From: Phlyctochytrium arcticum
Lineage: Eukaryota; Chytridiomycota; Chytridiomycetes; Chytridiales; Chytridiaceae
NCBI GenBank assembly: GCA_025602905.1
Contig: JAHLKI010000013.1
Location: 124,001 to 188,000, forward strand
Direction of reading: 5' to 3'
Length of the DNA stretch: 64,000 bases
Shown here: in pieces, positions 17,994 through 28,992 of the stretch
How positions within the stretch are numbered: position 1 is the first letter of the stretch
Layout of the letters: each line of letters starts with the position of its first letter
Notes under the pieces: generated by a model
Databases searched by the model: none
What the model saw: the letters and a program-made list of their open reading frames with translations, nothing else
Told to the model about the DNA's origin: nothing
Position numbers and translations under genes: made by a program

Positions 17994-18491
17994 TCCGTCA
18001 CCTGGCAGCGATGGACACGCACAAACATTCTCTCCAACCACCAATCCTAACACTGCCCCATAATCAATCCTGTATGAGTCTCTCTAGAAACTTGCTCAAC
18101 CACTTTGCTTTCATCCTTTGCATCCATTTCCCTTTCAAGTTTCCCTCCATCTTCCAAGAATCCATCTATATCTCCTCTGGAATCTGTCGCGAATCGCGAT
18201 TCGAGATTTAGGAAGGCGGAGTTAGGCCGAGTTCCCAAAGTTGTGCGACGGCGTGGCTTGGCTTGAGGCTTATGTCAGCAGGTCGTCACTTTTGCGCAGT
18301 AAAAAACTTTTGGGAAAAGTGTGCGCCGAAAACCAGGAAAACCTTATTCTTTTTGTTCTTTTGGCACCACCAGGAAGCTTCGATTTTCGCCAGGCTGTTC
18401 CATAAACCCCCAGTCAGGATTCTATAGCGGGGTTTCGAAGGATTCCATCGAAGGACACGTCGGGTTCGACGGACGGCGATTTCAGCAGTAC
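17994..18491. other. Intergenic, 498 bp, with 14-bp palindrome
   Basis: Upstream region of the Na+/H+ antiporter. It contains a perfect 14-bp palindrome, CGAATCGCGATTCG, at 18190-18203, about 290 bp before the start codon. A frame runs in from 18321 but has no ATG before 18492. Nothing else is recognised. Confidence 0.5.
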
Positions 18492-20864
18492 ATGGCGGAA
18501 GGCCAAGGAGCAGGAGGAGCAGCAGGAGGATTTGGAGGGCCGTTGCCAGAACCGCACCTCGAATGGATTCATACAGGCACTAACGATGTCCACGCCATAT
18601 CGGCCTTGCTTGGGGCATTCATCCTGTTCTTTGGTAAGAAAGTCGTTGTTTGACAGTCGGATGTCTCCAATGCTAATGTGCACCTCACCAGGATGTTTTT
18701 CACTCGTGGTCAAAGAGCGCCTGTACTTGTCCGAGTCTCTGGTTGCCATGTTGGTTGGCATTGCCATCGGTAAGTCATTGAGGGAAGGATGTCCCCCGGT
18801 CATGACACCAGACTGACATACATGTCATGTAGGACCAGTAGGAATAGGACTGCTAAATCCGTTTCGGTGGCCGGGAGAGTTGTATGACACGACACTGTAC
18901 TTTGCCGAGTTTGTCATTTCTATTCAGGTCATGGCCGCCGCCATTGGCCTGCCACGCAGGTTTTGGAAGGAGCAATGGAGAGCCTTGGCCATTCTGTACG
19001 GCCCCGTCATGCTCTGGATGTGGTTATTTGTCGCGCTCATGATCTGGGCTATTGTCGGCATCGACTGGGTGCATTGTTTGGTGATTGCCGCCTGCACCGC
19101 TCCCACCGATCCCGTTCTAGCCAACTCCATCATCACTGGTCGCTTTGCCGACAAGTACATTTCTGTCCCCATCCGCGAGCTGCTTTCGGGTGAGAGTGCC
19201 GCCAATGATGGATTGGCCATTCCGTTTTTCCGACTCGGCATGATGCTCATGACGTACGCGTCCGCTGGAAAGGCCTGGGGTGTTTGGGGCTACCGTGTCT
19301 TGCTGTAAGTACCGCGCATTTAGGAATGTCCGATATTTGTGAGATATTGACCATGAATTTTCTTTCCCCTCCAGATATGAAGTGGGTGTTGCAGTCATCT
19401 TTGGCCTTGCGGTAGGTCAGGGAGCAAAAATGGCCTTGCGCTTCTCAGAAAAACGCAACTTTATCGATAAGCAAAGTTTTCTGTCCTTTGAAATCGCATT
19501 GGCGGTGAGTCCCCACATACATGCCACCATCATACTTTTTGGGCGAAATCACTTATAAGACTCTAATTTTTTTTAGATTTTCGTATTGGGAATTTCAGCC
19601 ATGTTTGATTTTTCCTGTTTCCTCGCCGTCTTTATCACGGGCGTTGTTTTCTCCTGGGACGGGTGGTTCACCAAAGAAACCGAGGAAGCCCACGTTCAAG
19701 AAGTGGTCGATAACTTGATCAACATTTCCTTTTTCATCTACTTTGGCTCCATCATCCCTTGGACGGCCTTCACCACCATTCTAAACCTACCCAAACTCAT
19801 CTTTATGGCCCTGGCTATTCTCGCTACCCGCCGCATGCCCATCGTCTTGGCCCTACACTGGTTCATGAAACCTCCAGTATACACGGTTCGCGATGCCCTG
19901 CTGATTGGTCATTTCGGGCCAATTGGCGTGGCGGCGTTATGGTACATGGCGTATGCCCAGAAGCATGGCTCATTTACAGAACAGCATGCAGCTATCGTAA
20001 CATTTGTTGTGTTTGTTTCCGTCATCGTGTATGGAATCACGGCACCGCTGATGCATGGCATGATTCGGACATTAAGTGTTGTGCGCGTGTACAGTACTAG
20101 TGGTCGGACACTCAGTCAGGGAGGTGATCGAGGTGTTCCGGCCTGGCCTAGCGGGGTAAGCTCTTCATTTCCTGAGCGTTTGCTGTATGGGCCTTTGTAC
20201 TGACCCATCTGTTTTCACCCAGGTTCCCATGTCCGCCAATGCTATTTCAGGACCTATTTTCAATAATGCCGAGATAGTCGACATCAACGCCCACACCGGC
20301 ATTGACATGAACAACAGCGCCGACACCGTAACCGACCAACCTCCTGGCATTCTGATTAAACCATCCGACACCGCAAACTCTTCTGACGACGACCGTCAAG
20401 AAGACGAAAAAGAGGATGGCTCACCTACTCTCAGCAACGCCACTGACAACTCGTCCTCAGCGCCCACTCTGACTGCCACAGCAACCGTCGAAATGTCGGG
20501 CTGCGCCAAACGGATCAACGACATGTCTCCTCCCGCCATTATCGTCAACGACGATCCCTTAGACTGTCAAATAGACGAGCAAGGGCATACCACCATCCAC
20601 ATACCCTCCAACCCTCACGAACCAAAGCCCCACTCCCGCTCATCCTCCCCCGCTCCCAATCAACGGCAACAGTCTTTCCGCCCAGGAAACCCAACACTCG
20701 CTGGCCGCTCTTCAACCCCGCAACTCCGTCCGGGTGAGCCAGGGATCCCACCCGGTATTCCTGCCCACGTATTCAACGGCGAAGATGACTCGCGACTCAT
20801 GGTGGGATCTGATGGCGTCTTGGTTGACGTCGGAGTTCGGTTCCGCCGCTTTGACACTCAATGA
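18492..20864 (+). CDS. NHA1: Na+/H+ antiporter, fungal NHA1/Sod2 type
   Basis: Exports Na+ or K+ across the plasma membrane in exchange for H+. Exons 18492..18633, 18692..18769, 18833..19304, 19375..19504, 19577..20155 and 20223..20864 give 680 residues. About twelve hydrophobic segments fill residues 35-440. Hallmarks: GIGLLNPFRW, AACTAPTDPVLANSI (the TDP ion-binding Asp typical of electroneutral CPA1 members), SGESAANDGLAIPF (second conserved acidic pair) and LLIGHFGPIGVAALWY. The hydrophilic C-terminal tail of about 220 residues starts with VPMSANAISGPIF and is Ser/Pro-rich and acidic, as in the regulatory tail of fungal Nha1, although shorter than the yeast tail. ATG 18492 is the first in-frame start. 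Confidence 0.95.
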
Positions 20865-21198
20865 GATCCCTCTCCTTTCTATATATCGTTTGGACAACAT
20901 ATTCCTGCCTGGTGTTTTTTTCTATGTGAAAGAATACCGGACATCATGTACATTTCCCTATTTTGTCTCTGTTGGACGCTGTTTCTTTTTCTAATTTGGT
21001 GTCGTCTGTCCTTTTTACTTTTCTTATTATGTATACATACGCATACACACATAATTTATGATTCTCGCAATATGAATTGCTAAAAGGGGGTCAAAAGTCA
21101 TGTAAGAGAAAGGTTATATTAAAGCAAGTATGGAAAACGTCAAAAATGTACAACAAAAAAAAGTCCCTCCCTCCCACAAAACAATTCTCACGCCACAT
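20865..21198. other. Convergent 3' region, 334 bp
   Basis: Shared downstream region of the antiporter and SREBP genes. It is AT-rich with T tracts and a TATACATACGCATACACACA-like stretch near 21031. No gene is seen. Confidence 0.4.
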
Positions 21199-24100
21199 CT
21201 ACCGACCCGTCATGTCCCTATAAATGGCCACAAATACGGCCGCATCCGGCGTACCGCTCTTACAAATATCCCCAAGCAACTCCCGCATACCCTGCCCCAA
21301 CTTCGTTCCACACTTGTCGACACTGACGTCCTGAGTGGATGACGAAAGAGTGCTTAGTGACTGGTGAGCCCAAGATAGGGCTACGAAATGGTCAATGGCT
21401 GCGAGGGCTGTTCGAGTTTTGGAGGTAGTGATTGGAAGTGGGTCATGGCGGTTCAGGAGGTTGGTTAAACCGGAAATAATTCGAGCCATGACGGGTGTGA
21501 TCTCTCCCTCGTCTGAGGTTTGGATAGCGAGGGATAGCGCAATACACAATCCGATGAGTGGAGTTGTTTGAGTTACGAGTGGCATGATTTCCTGGGCGGC
21601 CAGCGATGGATTAGTGGGTAGACTGAGGAGGAGGGAGAAGACGTGGGTTGTGGGGTAGTGCGTCAAGATGGGTGGAGGATCGCCAGATTTGTTCTCTTCG
21701 AGCGATTTAGGGGCAGTTGAGTTTGTGACTTGCAGGGGAAGGATATGGTGGATCAGAGACGGAAGGGATGAAAGTAAGACATTGAATTTGAATTCAGATA
21801 ACGTGGTCCAATCCGTCTTTTGCATGGCGTCCAGTATCCTGACGGCGTCCAAACCCTCCAGCCAGTCAAATAGTGTCGAAGCGGAAGGAGATGCTTGCGG
21901 CTTTACAAGTTTCGGCAAGGCATGTGACAAGAGAGATGTCGAGCGGCGTCGCAGGAATGCTTTGATCAATCCAGTAAATATCCCTGAGCCATCACCGTTG
22001 CGCCGTCCGACTAAATGCAACTGTAGCGCCGTGACGGATTGCAAAGTGGCCAGGTCGACCGATGAGGAGGTTCTCACAGCCTTTGCCAACCGTGCCAGAT
22101 TTGTCACTCGCAGAACCAAATACAGTTTGTACCAACTAGACGTATCCGGGTTTGTACCAGCCAGATCCGATTCAAGGACTTTGGCCCCCACAGTGGCTAT
22201 GGATACCCAGTACTGGGCTTCCTCATGGTTTAAATGCCGAGGCGGACGCCAAAAGAGTCCATAGGTGGCATATCGAACCGTTTCAGTTGCAAAGCGGAAC
22301 CAAAAGGACAGACCAGACGGTGCTGGAAGATCACGCCCGAGGAGGTTTCCGAGTAATGATGCAACGGCCGGGTATGTAAGAGTTGTTGAGGATGACGTTG
22401 ATGTCACTTTGCCATCGTTGGACGCAATCAATTTGACAGCTTCCGCGGCCGCAGACGCGATTGATGCGCGGATCGCTTTGCGACGCTTGGGAACGAGCGA
22501 GTAGACAAGTTGGGCCATGCAAATAAGTGCAAATGCGAATTTGACGAGCGACCAAATGGCAACCCCATGACCGTGAATGAAGGACATGTACGCCGGAACC
22601 GATGATGGCCCTGAGCCAACCACGACGGGTGAGGCAGAGGAATTGGTTAATGAAAAGTGGTCTCGAGCAAACACGCGGCCTTGAGCGTGATCGTGATCCA
22701 ATGATGAAAACGGGCTGGGTGCCCAAAGGACACACGCGCACATCATCATCATACTCATCATGCGAATGCCTTGCCCGTTACCGCCATCTTCGACCAACGG
22801 CGTCAATTCTGGGGATGAGGGAGGGGGAGAAGGCGAGCCTGATGAGTTGGACGCTTCAGAAGAATTGGGCGCGAGCTCTTCGATTGGTTGACTGGGCTGT
22901 CCCTTCTTGGCAGGAGCCTTCTTGTTCGAAACGGGGCGGCCATGTGGCATGCTCGGTGCGTTTTGCATGTCGCGGACAGGAGGGCTCACTGTCAATTTAC
23001 GCAATAGCTCAGACCCACCTAGCGATTCAACCAACATGCGCAGTCGGCCAATCTCTTCGGCATAACGCTGATTATTCTCCTTCAAATGAAGAATGTATTC
23101 CGTTGCCTTCCGTAGGATAGTCGCCTTATTCAGCTTTTTGGCCGCCGAAACTCCGTCAATCAGCATGGCACCCCCATCACTCGAGGAGGGGTCACTGTCC
23201 GCCTCGCCATCCGCGCGACGCTTACTTCCTTTGGCATCACGTATTTTAGGTCCGTTTAACGCTGGCACGACTAAGCGCAGCTCGGTAATACGGTCATTGA
23301 TGTTGTTACGATAGCGGCGTTCGATTGCATTGTGGGCTACTTTGCGCTGATGTTTGATGGCCTGCGGTGTGGTGGTTGCTGTCCCTTGCTGGGCAAGAGA
23401 AGCAGCTGGTGAACTCTTTGCGGTGTTGCCACCCAAAGGTGTGGTCACTGATGCGGAAGTCGCATTTATGGACGCAGGGATGTCATTTGCTGAAACCTCA
23501 AAAATTAACATATATTCGTTTTGCGAAAACATGGGAAAAAAACTTACCTCCGCCATTGGGAAATACAGTCATGGGTACCTGCATGGATAAAGTACTAGCC
23601 ATTGTGGATGGTGCTGTTGTAGTTGTCGCCGCCATTTGTCTCTGCAAAGGGATTGTTGAGATGGGCATATCGTGATTCATTGCGAGAGGTGCAGGTAATA
23701 ATTCCAGAGACCCTAAAGAAGATGACGATCCGGCAAGAATGCTGGCCAAATCAGGTCCGAGGGATGACAACTTAAGCGAATGGGTCATGGGTATAGAGGA
23801 GGGAAGTGCTGGGCTTGGCATTGTGGTTGATTGTGGAGAAATGGGTTCGGCTGCGGTGGCCAACATGGACGATTTGGTGGTCGAAAAGGTTTTATCCACC
23901 GTTCGAGGCCCAGCTGCTTGTGATGCGCTAAAATCGGTTGCGCCACCCGCAGAAAATGCGAGAGAGGCTTCCGCTGAGCTCGGAGACATGCTAGCAGAAT
24001 CGCGTTTGGCCGGGGATTTCACGATTCGAGTTTTGCGTTTCTTCCCAGCTGAGGCCAAGTCTGAGCCAGCAGCCCCATCATCAGCTTGCGCAGTGCGTTT

Positions 24101-24949
24101 TCGCATTGGCTTCTTTTTCTTTACAGGTAATGGCAATTGTAGACTCTGATCATTAGGACAACTCTTGGCATCAATCTCGGGGATTTCATCCATAAGGCTT
24201 TCAGCCAAAAATGATTGCTGCATGGGATCTTGTCCTTCCTCATCGAGAGGGGATGACGGAAACAGGTCCTCGTCCATGAGCAACGACTCGTTTACCGGTG
24301 GGCATCCCGAAGTATCCAATATTTGATCCGTCAGGAGGGCCAAATCCGATTCAAGATGAAGAGAGTCAAAGTAAGAATAAGGTCCAGAGTCGGCAACTAA
24401 TGATGTTGGTTCATTGGACATTGGCAATGTCGTGTACGTTGACAAGAAAGGATCCAGATCGGCCATGGAAGTTCCTGTCGTTGGTAATGCTGAACCATAA
24501 CCATATGCCGAGGCAAGGCTCAATGTAGGTAACGCGGTCGTGAGCATGGGATTTGCGTGCAAATGTAGCATATCGTGGTGCATAGGGAACGACCATTGGG
24601 GTTGCGATGCAGGTGGGTAGGCTCTCTGGGCAGCGGCAGCGGCGGCAGCAGCAGCCGCTGCTGCTATATGATACTCCACGGCATTTGTCGGTTGGTGGTT
24701 GGCAGGGGGTTGCATAGTCGCCGCTATAGTGGCTGGTTGTTGGGGGTTGGTGCGAGCAGCAGCGGTGGCAGCCGCTCTAGCTGCGGCTGCTGCGGCCGCG
24801 CCGGCTTGAAACCCTGCAAGGTAAGGGTCTACATCGCCTTCCTCCAGCTGCGACGTTTGCTGCTGCATCTGTGGTGAAGATGATAGCTCTTGGAGTTGCG
24901 AGGTGGCAAAGGGGTTTGCTGGCGGAAATGGACTTGTCAAAGTGTCCAT
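21199..24949 (-). CDS. SRE1: Sterol regulatory element-binding protein (SREBP)
   Basis: Membrane-tethered bHLH transcription factor for sterol and hypoxia responses. Exons complement(21199..23489, 23548..24949) give 1230 residues; the phase-1 join gives NGGANDIPA. Residues 1-510 are acidic and low complexity, with poly-Ala runs near 60-115. The bHLH domain starts near 513 (HQRKVAHNAIERRYRNNIND); its Tyr in ERRYR, at about 527, is the SREBP-specific residue that allows SRE as well as E-box binding. The loop carries a 45-residue insertion. A leucine zipper (EYILHLKENNQRYAEEI) follows. Two hydrophobic segments near 709-728 and 777-800 flank a luminal loop of about 50 residues, and a long C-terminal domain of about 430 residues would contact Scp1/SCAP-like partners. 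ATG 24949 opens the frame. Confidence 0.94.
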
Positions 24950-26247
24950 GACCGCCTATGATGTGGATCGGAGTTGAGTCGAGATATCCAATACAACGGT
25001 CACTCTTTTGTTGGACCCCTTGCCTTTGTAGAAAGTCGTCGTTGTCGCGATCCCCCTTCCTGATGTTCGAATGCTCCGTTTCGCAATGTCCAAGTTCCTG
25101 CAAATTTGACACACACTTGCAGTCCAGTATTATCAGTAACACGTTATCGCTCTCGCTGTTTGTCGTTGTCCTCGCCGTCGTCGTCGTCCGCACCAAGTTT
25201 TCCTGATATTCCTGCGCTCGTCCGGTTCCCTTTTTGTAACTCCGCAGAACGGCAGTTCAGCGGCACAAGTTTTGCCCAGAAACCCAAGATCAGCCCACTC
25301 CGTCAATCGCCACATCGGGCCAAATTGCCACGTAAGCAATTTCAGCGCTTCCACGTAAACTCATAGCCCAGCTCCTAGCCCAACTAAAACGACCATGCTC
25401 TCCTTGTCTGTGTTTGAAAAACATCGTGTGGTGCCACTGGTGCGGCAGTCGGGACCCTTCGAACCGTGCCTAAATCATGGTAACGGCTGTACGGTCGATT
25501 GGGAGGGGCATCGGGTGATCCCCCGGGGAACGTTATGCTTATAGGTATCAATCTTTGTTGCAGCGTAGAATGAACATCGTCTTTGTGGATGGCCTCCATT
25601 TACAGTACCGGCAAGAGCTTTTTTATGGTCAAGTAGCAGGGTAGGTACGGCCGGTTGTGGCGGGAACTATCCTACTGGACACCTATTGGATTGGTCATGG
25701 CTGACTGGAACAATACGTTGATGAGATTGTCTACCTCGGAGGTGCTTTTTCGCGGAAACAGTAGTCCGATTTTCCAGTACCTCCCTCGACATGCTTTCGA
25801 GGAGAATATTGCTTTTTTTGTATTAGACAGCTGTTGTTTTGAAGCGCCTGCCCAACGTACATTGCTGACATCCCGGGTAGAAAAGGCGGATCTACAAACA
25901 TGCGGGGTGAATTCGAAAAAGTCCTCCGAGCCTCCGAGTATAAATGCATATTACGCTCGAGATCATTTCAAAGTCGGGGACTGGAAAATTTTCGGTCCCT
26001 ATAACTATAAAACCTTTAATCCTGCAGGGATTACAGGGTTTCTGGTAAAGTTCTTTCTTGATCGAAACGGCAATTGCCAATACTTTGGCTCCAATTAAAA
26101 TGTCATTTCATGTCCCATGCCTCAAAAGCGCTCAGACTTTTGAATTTTGAACCTAAACATCAACTGCCTTGTGGTGGTCAACCCTGTCAACCTGTGGTCA
26201 ACGCGCCGCTATCCTCTTCAAATCGAAATCTGCGAAATCTTGACAAG
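24950..26247. other. Intergenic, about 1.3 kb
   Basis: Divergent region between SREBP and the four-TM gene. Open frames exist, such as 25697-26098 (+) starting MADWNNTL and 25384-25599 (-), but they have no recognisable domain. CTCGTCCG/GTCGTCGTC-rich sequence lies at 25160-25195. A TATAACTATAAAAC stretch near 26000 could belong to a promoter of the four-TM gene. Confidence 0.4.
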
Positions 26248-26838
26248 ATGCCACAAACTCATAGGCCCACAAAGCTGTTCCCGGACGTTATTCCGGCGCC
26301 GGTCGTCCCGCTGATTCTGCTCTCTATTACAGTTTGCGTTCAACTGGCTTTTTACTTTGGAACAATGCGCGGCAACACTTCACCACAACTGGACTTGTAC
26401 ATGGGACGATTCACGCCGGCCGAAGCGTTCAAGACGATAGCTCAGCATGGCCCTGCTGGGAGATCAAACTACTTGAATGTATTTGCCCCTATCGACACTT
26501 TGTACATGGCATGCTACACTTGGTTAGCGGCCTCGGTTTTGGGAAAGCGGCTGGGATGGTTGATTTTGCCCGTGCTGATTGCGGATATGGTGCAAAACAT
26601 TTGTGTGGCCGGATGTATTACAGCATGGCCAAGGCGGAATGAACGTATGGCAGAAATTGGGGGGTGGGCGAATGGGATCAAGTGGCTTTGGACAATAGTC
26701 GTTCTGGGAGCTATTGCTGGCAAAGGCATTTCGTATTTGTTGATATCAAACTTTGATGCAAAGTCAGGAAGCCCCTCGACCGAGAAACATCAAGTGACGG
26801 GGAAAGGTGCCGCATCAACCAAAAAGAAGCGGAAGTGA
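26248..26838 (+). CDS. Four-TM membrane protein, unknown function
   Basis: A single-exon frame of 196 residues with four hydrophobic segments: about 17-40 (APVVPLILLSITVCVQLAF), 73-97 (FAPIDTLYMACYTWLAASV), 99-123 (LGWLILPVLIADMVQNICV) and 143-168. The tail is Lys-rich (TKKKRK), placing it probably on the cytosolic side, and could act as a dilysine-like ER retrieval signal. The spacing of an Asp in the second segment and a D-x(3)-QN motif in the third recalls a widespread four-TM family with no known role, but I cannot name it. An earlier in-frame ATG at 26110 exists; 26248 is preferred because the upstream residues look non-coding. Confidence 0.75.
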   Translation: MPQTHRPTKLFPDVIPAPVVPLILLSITVCVQLAFYFGTMRGNTSPQLDLYMGRFTPAEAFKTIAQHGPAGRSNYLNVFAPIDTLYMACYTWLAASVLGKRLGWLILPVLIADMVQNICVAGCITAWPRRNERMAEIGGWANGIKWLWTIVVLGAIAGKGISYLLISNFDAKSGSPSTEKHQVTGKGAASTKKKRK

Positions 26839-26948
26839 TTCTGAATTTCTGAAGAGAGCCCATGAAGAATCTTACAAAGCGAAGGATCTCATAGTCATGG
26901 CAAGCGCTTTGGGTAGCTCGTAGTATATATACATACACTGCAAAAGTA

Positions 26949-26954
26949 AATAAA
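26949..26954 (+). terminator. AATAAA poly(A) signal
   Basis: A canonical hexamer about 110 nt downstream of the four-TM gene stop, within a 307-bp convergent gap that otherwise holds nothing recognisable. Confidence 0.5.
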
Positions 26955-27145
26955 GCAATATGGTGCAATCATTGGACCCAGCATTGGACCACCAGACGAG
27001 GTCAATTTACATGTTTCAATTTTGAGATGCGCTTTAAGGGTGAAAATAAGATTGACATAGAAACAGTCAATCTAAAACGGCTTATTTAAAAAATATTGGA
27101 AATGTGGGGCACGAATGGGTTATATAGAGATGCTCGTCCAAAGCA

Positions 27146-27895
27146 CTAGTGGTGGGCGTGTTCCTGGTTGTACTTGTAGACGTTACCGCAGTGGGGGCAA
27201 CGGTCAGCACGCTTGGGGCCATGATCTCGGACAGTCAACCAGACGGCTTCATGGGAATCGGCGGGGTAACCTAGAGACTTACAATCAGCGAGTTGCTTCA
27301 AATGTCTTTGAGCATCCATCAACCTACCAGTGCATGCAATGTATCGCTCAGGGTCAACTCCCCGAATGACGGTGGGGTTCTTGACGGTTCCTCGTGTGCT
27401 CATAACGATAGGTTTCAGGTCCTCCCAAGGTTCCTTTCCCTCCAACAAGGACATAAGCTCGTAACGCTCGTTACCCGTCGTCAGCTCGTAGTTGGTGGCA
27501 ATTTCACCCTCCTTGCGGTATCCGGGAATGACGGCTTCGTTGGACTCCTTGGCGGGCGTAGCTATGGAGAGAAAAACGAGAGAGTCGTGAGTTTTGCTGC
27601 ATATTTAAAACAAGGCGCCCGCCCAGAAAACTCCACAGAAAACTCCACAGCGACCGGGTCGAGGACACAACATTTGTGCCACTAGATCCTGCACATCCAG
27701 TTCTCAGAGTAATTGCCTGCCTCCTCTGCTAGATTGACCTTCCTTCCCGTTTCCACCCGCCAATCGCGAGGCGTGGGATGACCTACCTTGACGAGCGACA
27801 GAGGCAACAGAAAAGTTGACGGCAGGGACGCTACGGCGGACAGCAGCAGAGGCCACTCGGGCGCTCAGAGCGGGGAGGCGGTGAAGGGCCGACAT
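27146..27895 (-). CDS. COX4: Cytochrome c oxidase subunit 4 (human COX5B)
   Basis: Nuclear-encoded zinc-binding subunit of respiratory complex IV, facing the matrix. Exons complement(27146..27270, 27328..27561, 27787..27895) give 155 residues. The first 35-40 residues are a classical presequence rich in Arg, Ala and Ser with no acidic residues (MSALHRLPALSARVASAAVR). The mature part carries GYRKEGEIATNYELTTGNERYEL, RGVDPERYIACTGYPADSHE and the zinc site CPHCGNVYKYN. The intron joins fall at Q/ATPAKES and CT/GYPAD and keep the zinc ligands. The first intron, 225 bp, is much longer than others in the window. Confidence 0.96.
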
Positions 27896-28504
27896 TGTTT
27901 TGCTCTTGAGAGATGTGGTTGAGGTTCAGGTTGAGGTTTGGGACGCAAAAGCTGCTAACGGCAAGAAACGGGATCTGCTCATTTTGTTGGCATTTGAAGT
28001 GGCTGGTAAGATGTCTCGTAAGCATGAGTCACCCGCTTGGTCTTGGGAAAATTTTGGTTTTGGTTTTGAGATTTGAGATTGAGATTTCACCCAGCATTTT
28101 CACCATGTTTGAAGGGTTCTGCCAAGAATGGCTGAATGTAAAGGAGGGTTACGTTCCCGGAGAACAGAAAGCAGAGACGGGAACTGCAAACTGTTGAAAA
28201 AAGTCACTTTATCAGGAAGAGTGCTGCTATTGAATGTGCCATCTTGCTGCCTTCCCACTCCTGGGGCAAAATGCGGCCATGTCCTTTCAGTATATTTACC
28301 TTTACAGAATCAGTTTTTTGCTCTCCTTCCGCTAGAGACATTTTACATTGATCTGCAACTCTCCGGGCAACTCCGCGTCCTGACCAGCGTCCTGACAGTC
28401 AGATGAAGTGGCTGTGTAGTAGGACGGTGTGAGGTCAGATCAGGAACACTTCCATCCCATTGCATCCGCTAACGCAGCACGCTACCACTCCACTTCCGGT
28501 CAAT
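27896..28504. promoter_or_regulatory. Divergent promoter region COX4/OST5, 609 bp
   Basis: Separates the starts of two divergent genes. The first 60 bases upstream of COX4 contain AGGTTGAGG-type direct repeats (27914-27938) and further GGTTTTG/GATTTGAGATT repeats near 28058-28085. No gene or RNA is recognised. Confidence 0.4.
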
Positions 28505-28955
28505 ATGTATACGGTAAGTGTATGGAAACGGTCGTTGTAGCTTCGTCTGGTGCTTTTACTGAACGGCTCTTTTATAGTTGCAACCGTTCGATTGGGACGC
28601 GCCAACACTCCAACCTGTCGCAGCTCCACTCCCGACGTCCGTATTCCCGTTCCTGGCTACTGCCACATTAAGTAGCGCCTTTGTGCTTGTTTCTCTATTT
28701 CTCATGTAAGCTTGACCCAATGTCATTGAGCCGTCCCCAGAAATCTTACGAGATCCAATATCTGTGTGCACATAGAAATCAAGTGAATGCCACGAAAAAC
28801 TCTCGCAATACGTTGTACGAACTGGTCCTGACATTCTTTGCATCGACGCTTTCCGGTATGCTTTCTAGTCCCTTTGCGTATTCGCCTCTCTAACCATGCA
28901 CAAATCAGGATTCGGGCTGTTGTTTCTGTCTGTCGCTGTGGGGTTGAATGTTTAA
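28505..28955 (+). CDS. OST5: Oligosaccharyltransferase small subunit, OST5/TMEM258-like
   Basis: Small two-TM subunit of the ER complex that transfers glycans to Asn. Proposed exons 28505..28513, 28578..28688, 28741..28855 and 28909..28955 give 93 residues; TMEM258 has 79 and yeast Ost5 86. TM1 (SVFPFLATATLSSAFVL) follows a Pro-rich lead as in TMEM258 (NPAVFPHL...). TM2 (LYELVLTFFASTLSGFGLLF, then LSVAVGLNV) matches the TMEM258 end [20 protein letters not shown]. The last two junctions are firm. The end of exon 2 is not: the frame requires the unusual donor GTTTCT at 28689 (or GTGCTT at 28683), while a perfect GTAAGC at 28706 is out of phase. The first exon has nine coding bases. The stop lies 37 bp from the HRQ1 stop on the other strand. 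Confidence 0.7.
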
Positions 28956-28992
28956 GTTGGTATTTTAGGGAACTATGTACATATCGGATAAA

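Noticed and set aside
25697..26098. Possible 133-aa protein starting MADWNNTL
   Set aside because: No domain, no similarity and no clear splice partners; kept as intergenic sequence.
28706..28730. A 25-bp intron in the OST5-like gene (GTAAGC to CATTGAG)
   Set aside because: It would keep the frame, but is far shorter than any other intron here (about 48-225 bp).
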